64,000 nt of DNA from Candidatus Altimarinota bacterium. Lineage in GTDB: Bacteria; Patescibacteriota; Gracilibacteria; BD1-5; UBA6164. The translations under genes were made by a program, and so were the position numbers. The notes beneath the pieces were generated by a model. It searched no databases. It worked only from the letters and a program-made list of their open reading frames with translations, and was not told the origin of the DNA. Location of the stretch: positions 186,001 to 250,000 of the forward strand of contig JAAXWG010000001.1 of the NCBI GenBank assembly GCA_013350285.1. Direction: 5' to 3'. This document shows positions 20,495 to 31,071 of this stretch, one piece after another. The first letter of the stretch is position 1; every line of letters starts with the position of its first letter.

Positions 20495-20896
20495 TTAAGA
20501 ATGGATTAAGTCAATAAAATCATCTTTTTGTCCATCATTCAAATATTTATGAAGAGCATTTCTCGTAGATAAAAGACCAAGAACAGATGCTTGTCTTCTC
20601 CTCGGTGATATTTCCATCCCAACCAATTTTTCTATATAATCATAATCAAGAGTAAATATTTCTTCTATATTCATTCCAAGAATACTTTCTCAAAAAACTG
20701 AAGCACAAGCCGTCGTAATAATTGCTGTATCTCCTTCAAACGACCAATCTTGAATAATATTGTCTTGAATTTTTATATAAACTTTTAAGTCATCTCAGCA
20801 CACTCTATTTTCTTCCCAATAAGAAATATCATATTTTTCCAAAATTCATTTATTTGGGGGAGTTTTTGAGTAAAAAGTTATTGTTTCATTGTACAT
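20495..20896 (-). CDS. sufU: SufU/IscU-like Fe-S scaffold with non-standard cysteines
   Basis: The 133-aa protein has the IscU fold pattern: RVCGDDLKVYIKIQDN with the first ligand Cys, then WSFEGDTAIITTACASVFG and a C-terminal SPRRRQASVLGL. In IscU and SufU the second ligand follows FxGxG and the third lies in RxxC. Here those places hold Thr-Ala and Ala-Ser, with a new Cys six residues after the second site. It may use another ligand set or act in sulfur transfer like SufE. It lies between the Rrf2 gene and a deoxyribosyltransferase-like gene. Confidence 0.85.
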
Positions 20897-20952
20897 AAGA
20901 AATTTTTTTATAAATTAAATACTTTTGTCATTCTGAACTTATTTCAGAATCA

Positions 20953-21324
20953 TTACTTGTAAAAATCTTTAAAATACTTCCTTAGTTTAAACGATAAATC
21001 TTCCAAATCAACATATTCTATAAAATCTTCGCAAATATTTTTCAAAGAACTTGAAATTTTTATTCAAGACTGAGAAATACAAACAATTCGTTTTTTATAA
21101 AGATAAGCAAAACCAAGCTCAATCCCAAGCCCTGTTGCCGGATAACTTACTTCTGCCAAAAATATATCTACTCATTTCAAAGTCTCTTCTGAAAGCCTTC
21201 AATTATTTTCTCATTCATGAGAAAAAATCCACTCAATATCTCAGGATTTAAAGTTTTCTTTGAGAGGAATATAAAGTTCATTTTGATAATCAAAATCACG
21301 AGAATGACCGACTTGAATTTTCAT
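20953..21324 (-). CDS. nucleoside 2-deoxyribosyltransferase-like protein
   Basis: This 123-aa protein shows SEETLKGVDIFLAEVSYPATGLGIELGFAYLYKK-type sequence, the Asp...Ser-Gly/GxExGxA pattern of nucleoside 2-deoxyribosyltransferase and related Rossmann-like hydrolases of nucleotides. The Glu in GIELG is the likely nucleophile. It sits inside the SUF operon between sufS (four bases away) and sufU, an unusual place. Whether it acts in nucleotide salvage or has a link to Fe-S assembly is unknown. Confidence 0.7.
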
Positions 21325-21327
21325 AAT

Positions 21328-22542
21328 TTATTGTAAAGTAATAATAGCATTTTTTAATTCCTCAAAAAATATATCTATATCTTCCATCGTATTATAAATA
21401 TAAAGACTCATTCTACAGGTATGAGCAAGTCCAAGAGAAGTAAGAAATGGTTCAGCACAATGTTGCCCAGCTCTAATACAAATATTCTTCGTCGCAAGAT
21501 ATTCAGAAATATCAATAGAGTGAATCCCTTCTATAATAAAGCTAAAAACTCCGACTTTTGACTCTTTATTTTTTCATCAAATAAGTTTTACTCAAGGAAT
21601 AGATTCAAATTTTTTGAGAGTATATTCTATCAATTCTTGCTCGTGAGTAATCAAAGTTTCATAGCCTCCTATTTTCTCTATATATTCAAATGCTTTCAGA
21701 AGACTCACCGCTCAACTCAAATTTGGAGTTCCGGCTTCAAATCTATCTGGCAAAGGAGCATCATAAAAACAATCTTTCAAAACTTTTGAAATCGCTCCTC
21801 ATCAAGAAAAAGCTGGTTTCATCGTATTAAGAATTTCCTTTTTTCACCAAATTATTCCTATTCCTGTATCTGCCATAAGTTTATGTCCTGTAAAAAAAGT
21901 AAAATCACATTGAACCTTTTTAACATCAAGTGGGATATGCGGAACACTTTGAGAAGCATCAACCACAAAAAGAATATCTTTATTTTTCTTTTTTATAAGA
22001 GTTCCCAGTTTTTCCAGATTAAATATTTCTCCCGTCACATTTGAAACAGCCGTAAAAGAAACAAGCTTTACATCGGCAGTGAATTTTTTCTCAAAATCCT
22101 CAAAATCAATTCAAAAATTTTCATCTATATTTACATAGTCTATTTCTATCCCGATTTCTTCTTTGAGGATAAGCCAAGGGACAATATTAGAATGATGCTC
22201 TACAACACTGATAAGCACCTTATCACCCTTCTTTAATAATTGACTTCTTTTAAGAGAAGCCGAAAGAAGATTGAGGGCATAATTTGCATTATAAGTATAA
22301 ATAATTTCTCTATAATCGGTGGATCAGATAAATTTTGCTGTTATTTCCTTACTTTTTTTGTACATTTCCTCTGATCTTTCAGAAAGACTATAACTTCCTC
22401 TATGAATATTGGCATAATCATTTTCAAGATACTCTTTTATCCCATCAATAACAAAGCTCGGTTTTTGGCTTGTTGCCGTACTATCAAGGTAAATAAGTCC
22501 AGGATTATTATCAAAAATGGGGAAATCTTTTTTAAAATTCAT
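21328..22542 (-). CDS. sufS: cysteine desulfurase SufS
   Basis: This 404-aa PLP enzyme takes sulfur from cysteine for Fe-S assembly. It starts MNFKKDFPIFDNNPGLIYLD. The PLP lysine is in FTGHKLMADTG (Lys221), the Asp and Gln that contact PLP are in VVDASQSVPH, and the catalytic Cys is in RAGQHCAEP (Cys362). These features are of the SufS group. It follows sufD on the same strand with nine bases between the genes and ends four bases before the next gene. Confidence 0.97.
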
Positions 22543-22551
22543 AGGAATAAA

Positions 22552-23229
22552 TTAAGAATTAAAATCTAAATGCTTCATAATCTCTCTAAAAATTTCTTCA
22601 TATTTTTCACTATTTTTTTCTTTTAAATGTGCAAAAATATTTTCAATATAAGCTTCTATTATCATACAAAAAGCCTTTCTTTTAGGAATACCTCGGCTTC
22701 GCAAATAAAATATTTTTTCTTTGTTTATTTTTTCAATTTGACAAGCATGATGAGCTTCTACATCAAGGCTTTCTACACAAAGACGAGGAACTCATGAAAA
22801 AGAAGCACTATCATGAAGAAAAATATTTTTTTGGAGAAGAGATATTTTTGATTTCTCTCTTTTTTTATCTATTTTTGCAAAAGCATTTATATCAAGCCTT
22901 CCTTCTCAAGCAAGAAGAGAATAAATATCAAGAGAAAAAGAAGAATAACTTGCTTGCATATCACCAAAAATTTGTATATTACAATTTATATTTTTTGAAA
23001 AATTAAGAATTTTCACTTTGACTTCAGATCCTTCTTGCCCTATAAAAATATGTTTATCAAAAGAAGGAAGAAAAGAATATCAAAGAAAAAAAAGAGAAAC
23101 TCCTTTTCCAACTATTATTTTTTTTATATTCTCTCCCTCATCAAAAAGAGTAACATGTATATTGTCTTCTATTTCTATTAATTCTTCATTATTTGTAATG
23201 TCATAATAGCCAGATTTTTGTATTTTCAT
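22552..23229 (-). CDS. sufD: SufD-like Fe-S assembly protein
   Basis: The protein is 225 aa, short for SufD (usually over 350). The C-terminal core is clear: VESLDVEAHHACQIEKINKEKIFYLRSRGI, where the HHAC resembles the His of the SufD active region. The N-terminal half is a reduced beta-helix. It should pair with SufB and SufC as the SufBC2D scaffold. It lies directly between sufB and sufS, with short gaps. Confidence 0.9.
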
Positions 23230-23240
23230 ATTGTATAAAG

Positions 23241-24641
23241 TTATTCTCTATTTTCTTTCATTTCCATTCCGATAAGCACATTGAGCTCAGAAGCATATTC
23301 AAGCGGAAGTTCTTTTACTATGGGGCTAATAAATCCATTCACGATCATTGTTTTTGCCTGTTCTTCATCCATTCCTCTTGATTGGAGATAAAACAAATAT
23401 TCTTCATTTATTTTTCCAGCACTTGCCTCATGTGCAAGAGTTGTTGAGGTATTTTCTACAATAATATTTGGAATACTATCAGAAGATGAAATATCATCTA
23501 AAATAAGCCCATCACAATCTATTCTTGATATACTTCAAGTTGCTTGAGGAAGTATATGAACAAGTCCTCTATAAGTATTTTTTCCCCCATCCTTACTAAT
23601 TGATTTTGACATGATTTTACTTTTTGTATTTTTTCCTATATGGATAATTTTTGCTCCCGTATCTTGATTTTGTCCTCAAGAAGCAAGAGCAATACCAAGA
23701 TGTTCGGCACTTGCATTGTCTCCTTTCAAGACACTACACGGATAAAGCATTGTTACCTGAGAACCGAGATTTCCTCAAACCCATTCTATAGAAGCATTTT
23801 CTTCTATGATGGCTTTTTTTGTATTGAGATTATAGGTATCTAAACTCCAGTTTTCAACAGAACTATAACGAAACCTTGCATTTTTTCAGACAAATATTTC
23901 CACTCATCCAGCATGAAGTGAATTTGTCCCATATTTTGGGGCACTACATCCTTCTATATAATGAGCCTCTGCTCACTCTTCCAAAATAATAAGAGTATGT
24001 TCAAATTGTCATCCAGATTGCACATTCATACGAAAATAGGACTGAAGTGGTTCTTTAATTTTTACTCAGGAAGGAATGTAAAGAAAAGTCCCTCCACTCC
24101 AAACTGCATAATGAAGAGCTGAAAATTTATGATAGCCTAGAGAAATACAAGAAGAAAAATATTTTTTTACAATATTTGGATATTTTTTGAGAGCCGTTCA
24201 TAAATCTTCAAACAAAACTCATTGTTCCTTGAGCGAATCTTTTATATTATGATACACACTTTCGCTGTCATATTGAGCTCCTACTCCAGCAAGAGCTTTT
24301 TTTTCAGCCTCTGGAATTCCGAGCTTTTCAAAAGTATTTTTTATATTTTCAGGAACTTCTTCCCAACTTTTATTTTCACCAGATCAAGATACTTGTGCAA
24401 AATAAATAATTTCTTGTTCTGAGAGGTTTTCAAGATTTGGTCACCATTTTGGCATCTGCTTTGAAAAATAAATTTTAAGTGCCTGAAGACGAAGATTAAG
24501 CATCCATTCAGGCTCATCATGCTCAAGAGAAATTTTTCTTACGATATCTTCACTCATTCATACTTGAAGTTTTCATTTATATACTACTGTATCATTTTCA
24601 AGCAAAAAATTTTTCTCACATTTTTTATTTTCTTTTTGCAT
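23241..24641 (-). CDS. sufB: Fe-S cluster assembly protein SufB
   Basis: This 466-aa protein is the scaffold subunit of the SufBC2D complex. Visible landmarks are [14 protein letters not shown], the beta-helix core with [30 protein letters not shown] and [15 protein letters not shown], and a C-terminal [24 protein letters not shown] encodes many of the conserved glycines. It follows sufC on the same strand with nine bases between them, giving the sufC-sufB-sufD order. Confidence 0.97.
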
Positions 24642-24650
24642 ACAAAAATA

Positions 24651-25403
24651 TTAGAAATTTTTAAATCATTCTTTTTTTACCTTTTCAATAAGTTCATTTC
24701 CTCATTCTTCTACAATTCTTCCCCCCTTCATTACAAATACTTTATCTATTCAAAGAGAATCAAAAATAGCAAAATAATGACTTACAATAATAAAACTTAT
24801 TTCTTCTGTCTTCAGAGAAGTAAGAAAAGAAAGAACACTCTTAAAGGCATCAAGATCAAGTCCTGAATCAATTTCATCCAAAATAATATAAGTCGGAGCA
24901 AGAAGTTTCATCTGTAAAATTTCTATTTTTCTTTTTTCTCCACCACTAAAACCAACATTAAGTTCTCTTTGCAAAAAATCCTCATTTATCCCAAGCTCAA
25001 GTAAGTATTTTTTTATAAAACGAGAAAATAAAAAAGGACTCAGTGGACGAAAATCTTGATTTTTTTGCCCTGCCTTATATGCAAGAGAAGAATTATAAAT
25101 CGTCCTTAAATATTCTCATAAAAATATTCAAGGAATTTCTGGAACATTTTGAAAAGAAAGAAAAATTCAGAGTTTACTTTTTTCATCAGGTGAAAGATGA
25201 CTAATATTTTTACCATCAAGCCATATTTCTCAAGAACTTATTGTATATCTTGGACTTCAAGCAAGAGTAAGACTCATACTTGATTTCCCACTTCCATTTT
25301 CTCAAAGGATTGCATAATTTTTTCCTTTCTCAAAGGCAATATTTATTCACTTTACTATTTCTTTTTCTTCTACTTTTACAAATATATTTTTAAATTCCAA
25401 CAT
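24651..25403 (-). CDS. sufC: Fe-S assembly ATPase SufC
   Basis: This 250-aa protein is an ABC-type ATPase without membrane domains. Walker A is GENGSGKSS at 34-42, the Q-loop is FLSFQNVPEIPG, the signature is FSGGEKRKIEILQ and Walker B/D-loop is YIILDEIDSGLD, followed by the switch His in IIVSHY. It is the first gene of the SUF operon; its promoter must lie in the 280-bp divergent region shared with rsmH. Confidence 0.97.
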
Positions 25404-25683
25404 AGTATATTTTTGAAAATAATTTAAAACATTACTATTTTAGTAATATTTTAATGAAAATCAAATAAAAGAAAGTATTTTTGCTTTGTTAACAAAATGT
25501 TAAAAACTAAACTTTAACCCTTATTTAGTCAATAACACATTTTTTTATAATTGTCTATCTATTTATAGTAAGATAGTTTTGACATACAAGAAAAAAAGAA
25601 TAAAAATACTTATACAAAATAGCTAAATAAAAACAAAAAAAATCAATTATTAACTAGTTTTTAACAAAAAGGCGAAAAAACCG
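25404..25683. promoter_or_regulatory. divergent promoter region of sufC and rsmH
   Basis: For rsmH, TTGACA at 25579-25584 and TAAAAA at 25601-25606 are spaced by 16 bases. The minus-strand promoter for the SUF operon is not clear; a TTGACT on the minus strand near 25539-25544 is a candidate -35. A partly symmetrical sequence, CTATC and GATAG with a 12-nt spacer (near 25555-25576), could be an operator. I see no gene here. Confidence 0.5.
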
Positions 25684-26625
25684 ATGTTGGAAAAAACACA
25701 AGAAAAACATATATCTGTTCTTTTACATGAGCTCGTTGATACAATTTCCTTATCTCCTTCTAAAAAAGATATTGTTGTTGATTGCACCCTTGGTTTTTGA
25801 GGGCATGCAAAAGAAACAATAAGAAAGATGAAAAAATGAGATATGTTTATTTGATTTGATGCAGATGAAAAAAATCTCAATCTTGCAAAAGATAATCTTA
25901 AGCATTTGGTTCAAGAAAAACAAATAGAAGCAGTATTTATACACTCTAATTTTGTTCAACTAAAAGAAGAGTTAGAAAAAAGAAATATTGATTCTCTTTC
26001 TTTTATTTATTATGACTTAGGAATTTCAAGTATGCAAATAGATGAGTGAGAAAGAGGTTTTAGTTTTAAAAATGATTGACCTCTTGATATGCGATTTGAT
26101 AAAACAAAAGGGAAATCTGCCTATGAAGTTGTAAATTTTTATGAAAAAGAAAAACTAATAAAAATATTTAAAGAATATGGGGAAGAAAATATGGCAAGAA
26201 GAATTGCCGAAAAAATAGAAACAGAAAGAAAAAAGAAAAAAATAACAACAACAAAAGAACTCTCATCTCTCATAGAGTCTATAAAATGAGATGCAAAAAC
26301 AAAAGCAAGAATTTTTCAAGCAATACGAATAGAGGTAAATAATGAATTAGAAAATATAAAAATATCTATTCGTGATGCTATAAAATTTCTAAAAAAATGA
26401 GGGAAGATATTTGTAATTACCTTCCATTCTCTTGAAGATAGAATAGTAAAAAATATCCTGAGAGATGAAAGTAAAGATTGTATCTGTAGTGAGCTTATAT
26501 GCACCTGTAAACACAAAAAAAATATAAAAATACTAACAAAAAAACCAATCATTCCTCGTAATGAAGAAATAAAAAATAATCCTCGATCAAGAAGTGCTAA
26601 GGCAAGAATCGGAGAAAAAATATAA
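25684..26625 (+). CDS. rsmH: 16S rRNA (cytosine1402-N4)-methyltransferase RsmH
   Basis: The 313-aa methyltransferase begins with [11 protein letters not shown], then the SAM-binding DCTLGFGGHAK where three glycines of the motif are UGA or GGx. [27 protein letters not shown] and [11 protein letters not shown] are all diagnostic of RsmH/MraW. Near the C-terminus are four Cys ([10 protein letters not shown]) and [14 protein letters not shown]. It is followed by a small FtsL-like gene, matching the start of the classic division cluster, which does not continue here. Confidence 0.97.
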
Positions 26626-26660
26626 AATTATTTTGTTTAATCTTCCCCAAAAATTAAAGT

Positions 26661-27026
26661 ATGAATCCAAAAGTAGTATTAAAAGAGTCTAGTAAAAATT
26701 TTTTTTCGGAGAGAAAAAAAGAAAAAGAAAGTATAGAGTTTTGATTTAATTCAACTTATACTGTTCTTGTTGCTCTTATTTGATGCCTTCTTATTTATTA
26801 TGTATGGATTCTCAATGTCAATGCAACACAAGGATACAATATAAGACAACTTGAAATAGAAAAAAATAATCTCCTTCTCCAAAAAGATCTCCTCGATGTA
26901 AAAATAGCAGAACTAGAAAGTCTGGGAAATATCCTGAAAGAAGAGGATACAAAAGGAATGGAAAAGATAGAAGATCCTGATTACCTCGTGATAAAAGAAG
27001 GAGTCCAATATGTTTATAATAATTAA
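26661..27026 (+). CDS. FtsL/DivIC-like membrane protein
   Basis: The 121-aa protein has a cytoplasmic basic N-terminus, one membrane segment at about residues 33-54 (TVLVALIGCLLIYYVWIL) and then a coiled coil rich in Leu, Ile, Asn and Glu (residues 60-100). That topology and its place 35 bases after rsmH match FtsL, which links early and late division proteins. Sequence identity in this family is too low to be sure. Confidence 0.75.
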
Positions 27027-27054
27027 AAAACTGTCTTTAAAAGACAGTTTTTTT
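27025..27054 (+). terminator. terminator of rsmH-ftsL-like operon
   Basis: The stem AAAAAACTGTCTT (27025-27037) pairs with the following AAGACAGTTTTTT over a 3-nt loop and continues into T. It overlaps the last base pairs of the upstream stop codon. Confidence 0.88.
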
Positions 27055-27176
27055 GTGCTTGAAATTTTGAATTTTCAAAGTCATAAAAATATAAGAGAGA
27101 TTAAAATATTTCAAATAAAAATCTTTTGAAGAATTATAGATTTTTTTAAATTATCAGTACTAATTAAAAATTCTAT

Positions 27177-27995
27177 TTATGAAATTCACTTATTCTTATT
27201 AATTTCACTAACTTTTTTATTAATTCTTTCTTCTTTTTTACTAAAAACTTTTTCTAAAATAGATTCTAAAATTTCATAAACTTCTAATAATTCTTCTTTA
27301 TGTAATTTACAACTAGAATGACTTCAATCGTTTCATATCCATTTAATTGCGAGTAATCTTTCAGATTGTTCCTCATTATTTTCTTTGTAACGATTTATTC
27401 TGTCCCCCAAAGATAACCTATAATTCTCTCCTTTTTTATTTTTACTTTCCTTTGGAATTCATTCATAATCCATAATCAATTCAATAATAATTCTCATTTT
27501 ATTTGCACAAGAATGCTCATCAATCCAAAATAATTCAAATGATTTTATGAGATTTTCCACGATTTCACATTTAGGTCAACAAGCTCGATCTTTATATAAA
27601 TCATAAATTTCTATTGGTATAGTTATGATAAATGGAGCCGGAAAAATATACTTTATTTTATAATAGTTTTCATTTATATAATTTATTCAATTTTTAAACC
27701 TTTCTTCTCAATCTTCTGAATCAAAAGAAGGTTTGTAATTTCTTTCTGGAAACTTTTCTCAGCTTATTACTGCATTTTCTCAACAATCACGATTTTGGCA
27801 GTTTGCAATTAAAATGAACTTCATTAAAAATTCATCAAATTCCCAAGAAGAATTATCCCTCAAATTTTGATTTAATCAAGATTCCTTTTCAATAATATCA
27901 CTTTTTAAAAACTCCAATCTTCAAGTATTACAATGAGGACAAGCAAAATAAGGAATTTCCTTATATTTATCTATGAAAATATTTTTTTGAACCAT
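27177..27995 (-). CDS. DUF4145-like zinc-finger protein
   Basis: The protein is 272 aa. The N-terminus has FACPHCN and later the Cys pair CQNRDC, a likely zinc site. The C-terminal region (about residues 165-265) matches the DUF4145 pattern: an all-helical unit with MRIIIELIMDY, LGDRINRYKEN and LAIKWIGNDGSHSSCK, where two glycines are UGA. DUF4145 occurs in restriction and defence-linked nucleases, but the function is unknown. Its start lies inside the 3' end of the 929-aa gene (23-bp overlap), so they are co-translated or at least co-transcribed. Confidence 0.78.
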
Positions 27996-30760
27996 GAATT
28001 ATTATTTAGATAGTAATTGGCTGTATAACGAATATCTTTATCATTTATATCGGATTTGTTAATTATCCGATCAAGATAATCTTTAGGAATATTTTTCCAC
28101 AACTCTCATTTATGTTTTCAAAAAGTACATTTATACAAAAGCATTGGATTTTTTGTAATAGAAAGCATCTTTTCTATTATTTCATCATCAGTTTTTATAT
28201 TTTCCCTATTTTTTAATTCTTTAAATAACTTTTCAAATAATTTTTCAAGTACATAAATATCACTCAAAGCATCGTGAGGATTTATCTCAAAATCAAATTT
28301 TAAATCAAGTTCATATCTCAAAGTTTGTAATTTATGATTTTCTATTTGGGGAAACAAATACCTTGCAACTCTTAGTGTACAGATATATTTTTCTGGTTTT
28401 ATATTATATGCTCTCAAAACTCCACTATCAAACTCAACATTATGTGCAACTAAAACTCAATCATCTAACAAAGATTGTAATTTTTTCCTATCATTATCTG
28501 ACTCTTCAAAAGTCTTTTTTCATTCAAGCATTTCTTCAGTTATATGATGGACTCATTTAGCTGATGAACTTATAGGAACTCATCAAGTTGAATAAAAATT
28601 ATTAAAATATTTTCAATTTATATTATTCTTATAAGCTAATTGTATCAAAATAGGATTTTCTAAATCATGGGTTTCCGTATCCAAAATAATAAGCTTCAAT
28701 GCTCATTGAATAACCTCATCTTCTTTCTCAATTATGTCAGCAATTATATTACTCTCAGTAATAGTTTCTGCATCATTTTCTCACATATTTTTCCCATCAT
28801 CAACTCTTTTTCAATTTTCATAAACATAATTTTTATCTTTTGCATAATTTCCATAAATAACTTTAAAAGTTTCTATATCTACTCATATTATTTTTTCACC
28901 ATTGTAATAAACAGAATTCTCATCTTTTAAGTAAGGGCTAGATTTTGATTCAAGATTAGAATTATTAATTTCTTCGAAAGTTTGTTCCTCTGATCATTCT
29001 ACCTTTTCTCATTCGGCTCTATCTTTTTCAGAAGAAGTTTTTATTGACTCCTTATAAGAAAAATCTTTATCCTTAAATTTTTTATATCATTTGGTCATAC
29101 TATTAATCCAATCTTTATTTAACTCCCTTTTTTGTTTATCTGTATATTTATTAGCTTCACGAAGATACTTACTAATTTTATTTAATAAATTATTATAATC
29201 ATTTAATTTATTAATAGCTCATTCTTTTACTTCAGGAGAAAGACTTTCTCTTGCTTTATTTCAATATTGTATTTGAGCTCCTATCTGTCGGTATTTTAGC
29301 CTTAAAGAATTTTCATAATCGTTACCTTTGTAATAAGCTCTTCGTTTTTTTTCATAAGCAATCCTCCTAGTTATTTTAGGATACATATCTTCAATTTTAT
29401 ACTTTGCATACTTAAAAATAAAAAATAAATATGGCCCCACTATCTCACCTTTATAATAAACATTGTTTTTATCTTTTGCATACTCACTATCAATAATTTC
29501 AAAAGTGCCTGAATCAGCACATTCTATCTTTTCTCAATCAAAATAAACATTGTTTTTATCTTTTGCATACTCACTATCAATAATTTCAAAAGTGCCTGAA
29601 TCAGCACATTCTATCTTTTCTCAATCAAAATAAACATTGTTTTTATCTTTTGCATACTCACTATCAATAATTTCAAAAGTGCCTGAATCAGCACATTCTA
29701 TCTTTTCTCAATCAAAATAAACATTGTTTTTATCTTTTGCATATTCACTGTTAATAATTTCAAAAGTTTCTAAATCTACTCATTCTATCTTTTCTCATTT
29801 ATAATAAACATTGTTTTTATCTTTTGCATATTCGCTGTTAATAATTTCAAAAGTTTCTAAATCTACTCATTCTATCTTTTCTCATTTATAATAAACATTG
29901 TTTTTATCTTTTGCATATTCGCTGTTAATAATTTCAAAAGTTTCTAAATCTACTCATTCTATCTTTTCCCACCCTTGAAACCTATCATTTTCATCCTTTA
30001 AGTAATAAATATTAGAAATATCTCTTGAATAAAAATCATTAATAATCTCAAAAGTTTCTGGAAAAGAATCATTAATAGGAAAAGAATAATAACCTGAAGA
30101 ATTTAAGTATATTTTAGAATATAAGTATATTTTTTTTCAACCATAATAAACAGAACTTCTATCTTTTGCATAATCTTTATTAATAATTTCAAAAGTTGCT
30201 AGATCTGCTCACATTATCTTTTCTCATCTATAATAAACATAATTTGTATCTTTATTGCAGTAGAAATTTAAGTTTTCATAATTATCAATACTAAAATCTT
30301 GTGGAGATACTCATTCCATTCTCCGCCAGTGATAATAAATGAAATATTTATCTTTTGAGTAATCTTTATTTAGTACTTGAAAAGTATCATTATTGACCAC
30401 TATTTCAGATGCCCTAAAAAATATTTTTCCATAACTTCTACTGAAATCTTTCTCTATAAATTCAAAAGTCTCGGGATCTGCTCATTCTATTTTAGAATTG
30501 GAGTAATAAACATTATTTTTATCTTTGGTAAATAAATCATTGATAATCTCAAATGAATCAATATCAATTCATTCTAACTTTTTATTATTGTATGTAATAT
30601 AATCTTTATGCCTATAATATCAGTTTCATAAATCCTTTTCTTGCTTTTCTAAAAACAATTTATTCTCTTCATATTCCTTAGTTTTTATTATCTCTCAGCA
30701 ATGTTTGCATTTTATTGCTTCATCCTGAATTTCTTCAGCACAATAGGGACATTTTTTCAT
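27971..30760 (-). CDS. Zn-ribbon / DKNYY-repeat / DEDDh exonuclease / DUF3820 fusion
   Basis: One unbroken frame of 929 aa in table 25. Residues 4-21 form a zinc ribbon (CPYC and CKHC). About residues 50-443 are DKNYY-family repeats, with cores like AKDKNNVYF, including 29-residue units that repeat almost exactly. Residues about 447-600 are helical and charged, followed by a further DKNYY pair (613-656). Residues 690-845 are a DnaQ-type exonuclease: DTETHD at 694, AHNVEFD at 773-778 and PHDALSD at 829. The end (877-925, [17 protein letters not shown]) matches DUF3820. It may be a nuclease tethered by repeats. I know of no characterised protein like it. Confidence 0.88.
29461..29982 (-). repeat. 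six 87-bp tandem repeats inside the DKNYY region
   Basis: Units begin at 29461, 29548, 29635, 29722, 29809 and 29896 (forward strand), each 87 bp or 29 codons. The first three are identical base for base. The next two differ by one base, and the sixth matches them for its first 70 or so bases. The two classes differ at about a dozen sites, which points to recent duplication or conversion within each class. Confidence 0.95.
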
Positions 30761-30841
30761 AGTATTGAATTTACTTTTAAAATACAAATATTATTATTAT
30801 ATGTATTTCAAAAAATAAAAAACTTTTTTAATTTTTTTTCT

Positions 30842-30924
30842 TACCCAGAGCGGGAATCGAACCCGAACTCCCGTGAAGAAATGGGTTTTTGAGACCCACA
30901 TGCTACCAATTCCATCATCTGGAA
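30842..30924 (-). tRNA. tRNA-Leu (CAA)
   Basis: An 83-nt type II tRNA with a variable arm. The anticodon stem is TGGGT/ACCCA with loop CTCAAAA, so the anticodon is CAA for UUG. D-arm GGAATTGGTAG and T-loop TTCGATT are present. The 3' acceptor strand is TCTGGGT with discriminator A; CCA is not encoded. The 5' acceptor strand is TTCCAGA, so pair 1-72 is T:T and pair 2-71 is T:G. The first 12 bases match an internal piece of the neighbouring denV gene. Confidence 0.85.
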
Positions 30925-31071
30925 AATAATTATTGTAAAATTCTCAGGATAATCCCTACACATCTTTTCAATAATACTTGTAAAAATTTGGTTTATATTT
31001 TTCTTTTAGTCTTGCTTTACTTATCTCTATCGCCTCATCATCTGGAAAATAATTATTGTAAAATTCTCAGG
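30913..31071 (-). repeat. 36-bp direct repeat shared by denV and tRNA-Leu 5' end
   Basis: Positions 30913-30948 and 31036-31071 are identical over 36 bases, 123 bp apart, and similarity continues a few bases beyond. The right copy encodes the [10 protein letters not shown] stretch of the DenV-like protein. The left copy covers the region after the denV stop and the 5' strand of the tRNA. Confidence 0.93.

Noticed and set aside
29461-29982. Regular 87-bp direct repeats as a CRISPR array
   Set aside because: The whole unit repeats with no unique spacers, each is 29 codons, and all lie in one open frame of a DKNYY-repeat protein.
30913-31071. 36-bp direct repeat as phage attachment sites (attL/attR) at the tRNA
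   Set aside because: Integrases usually duplicate a tRNA 3' end; this repeat covers the 5' end and an internal part of denV, the copies are only 123 bp apart and no integrase is near.
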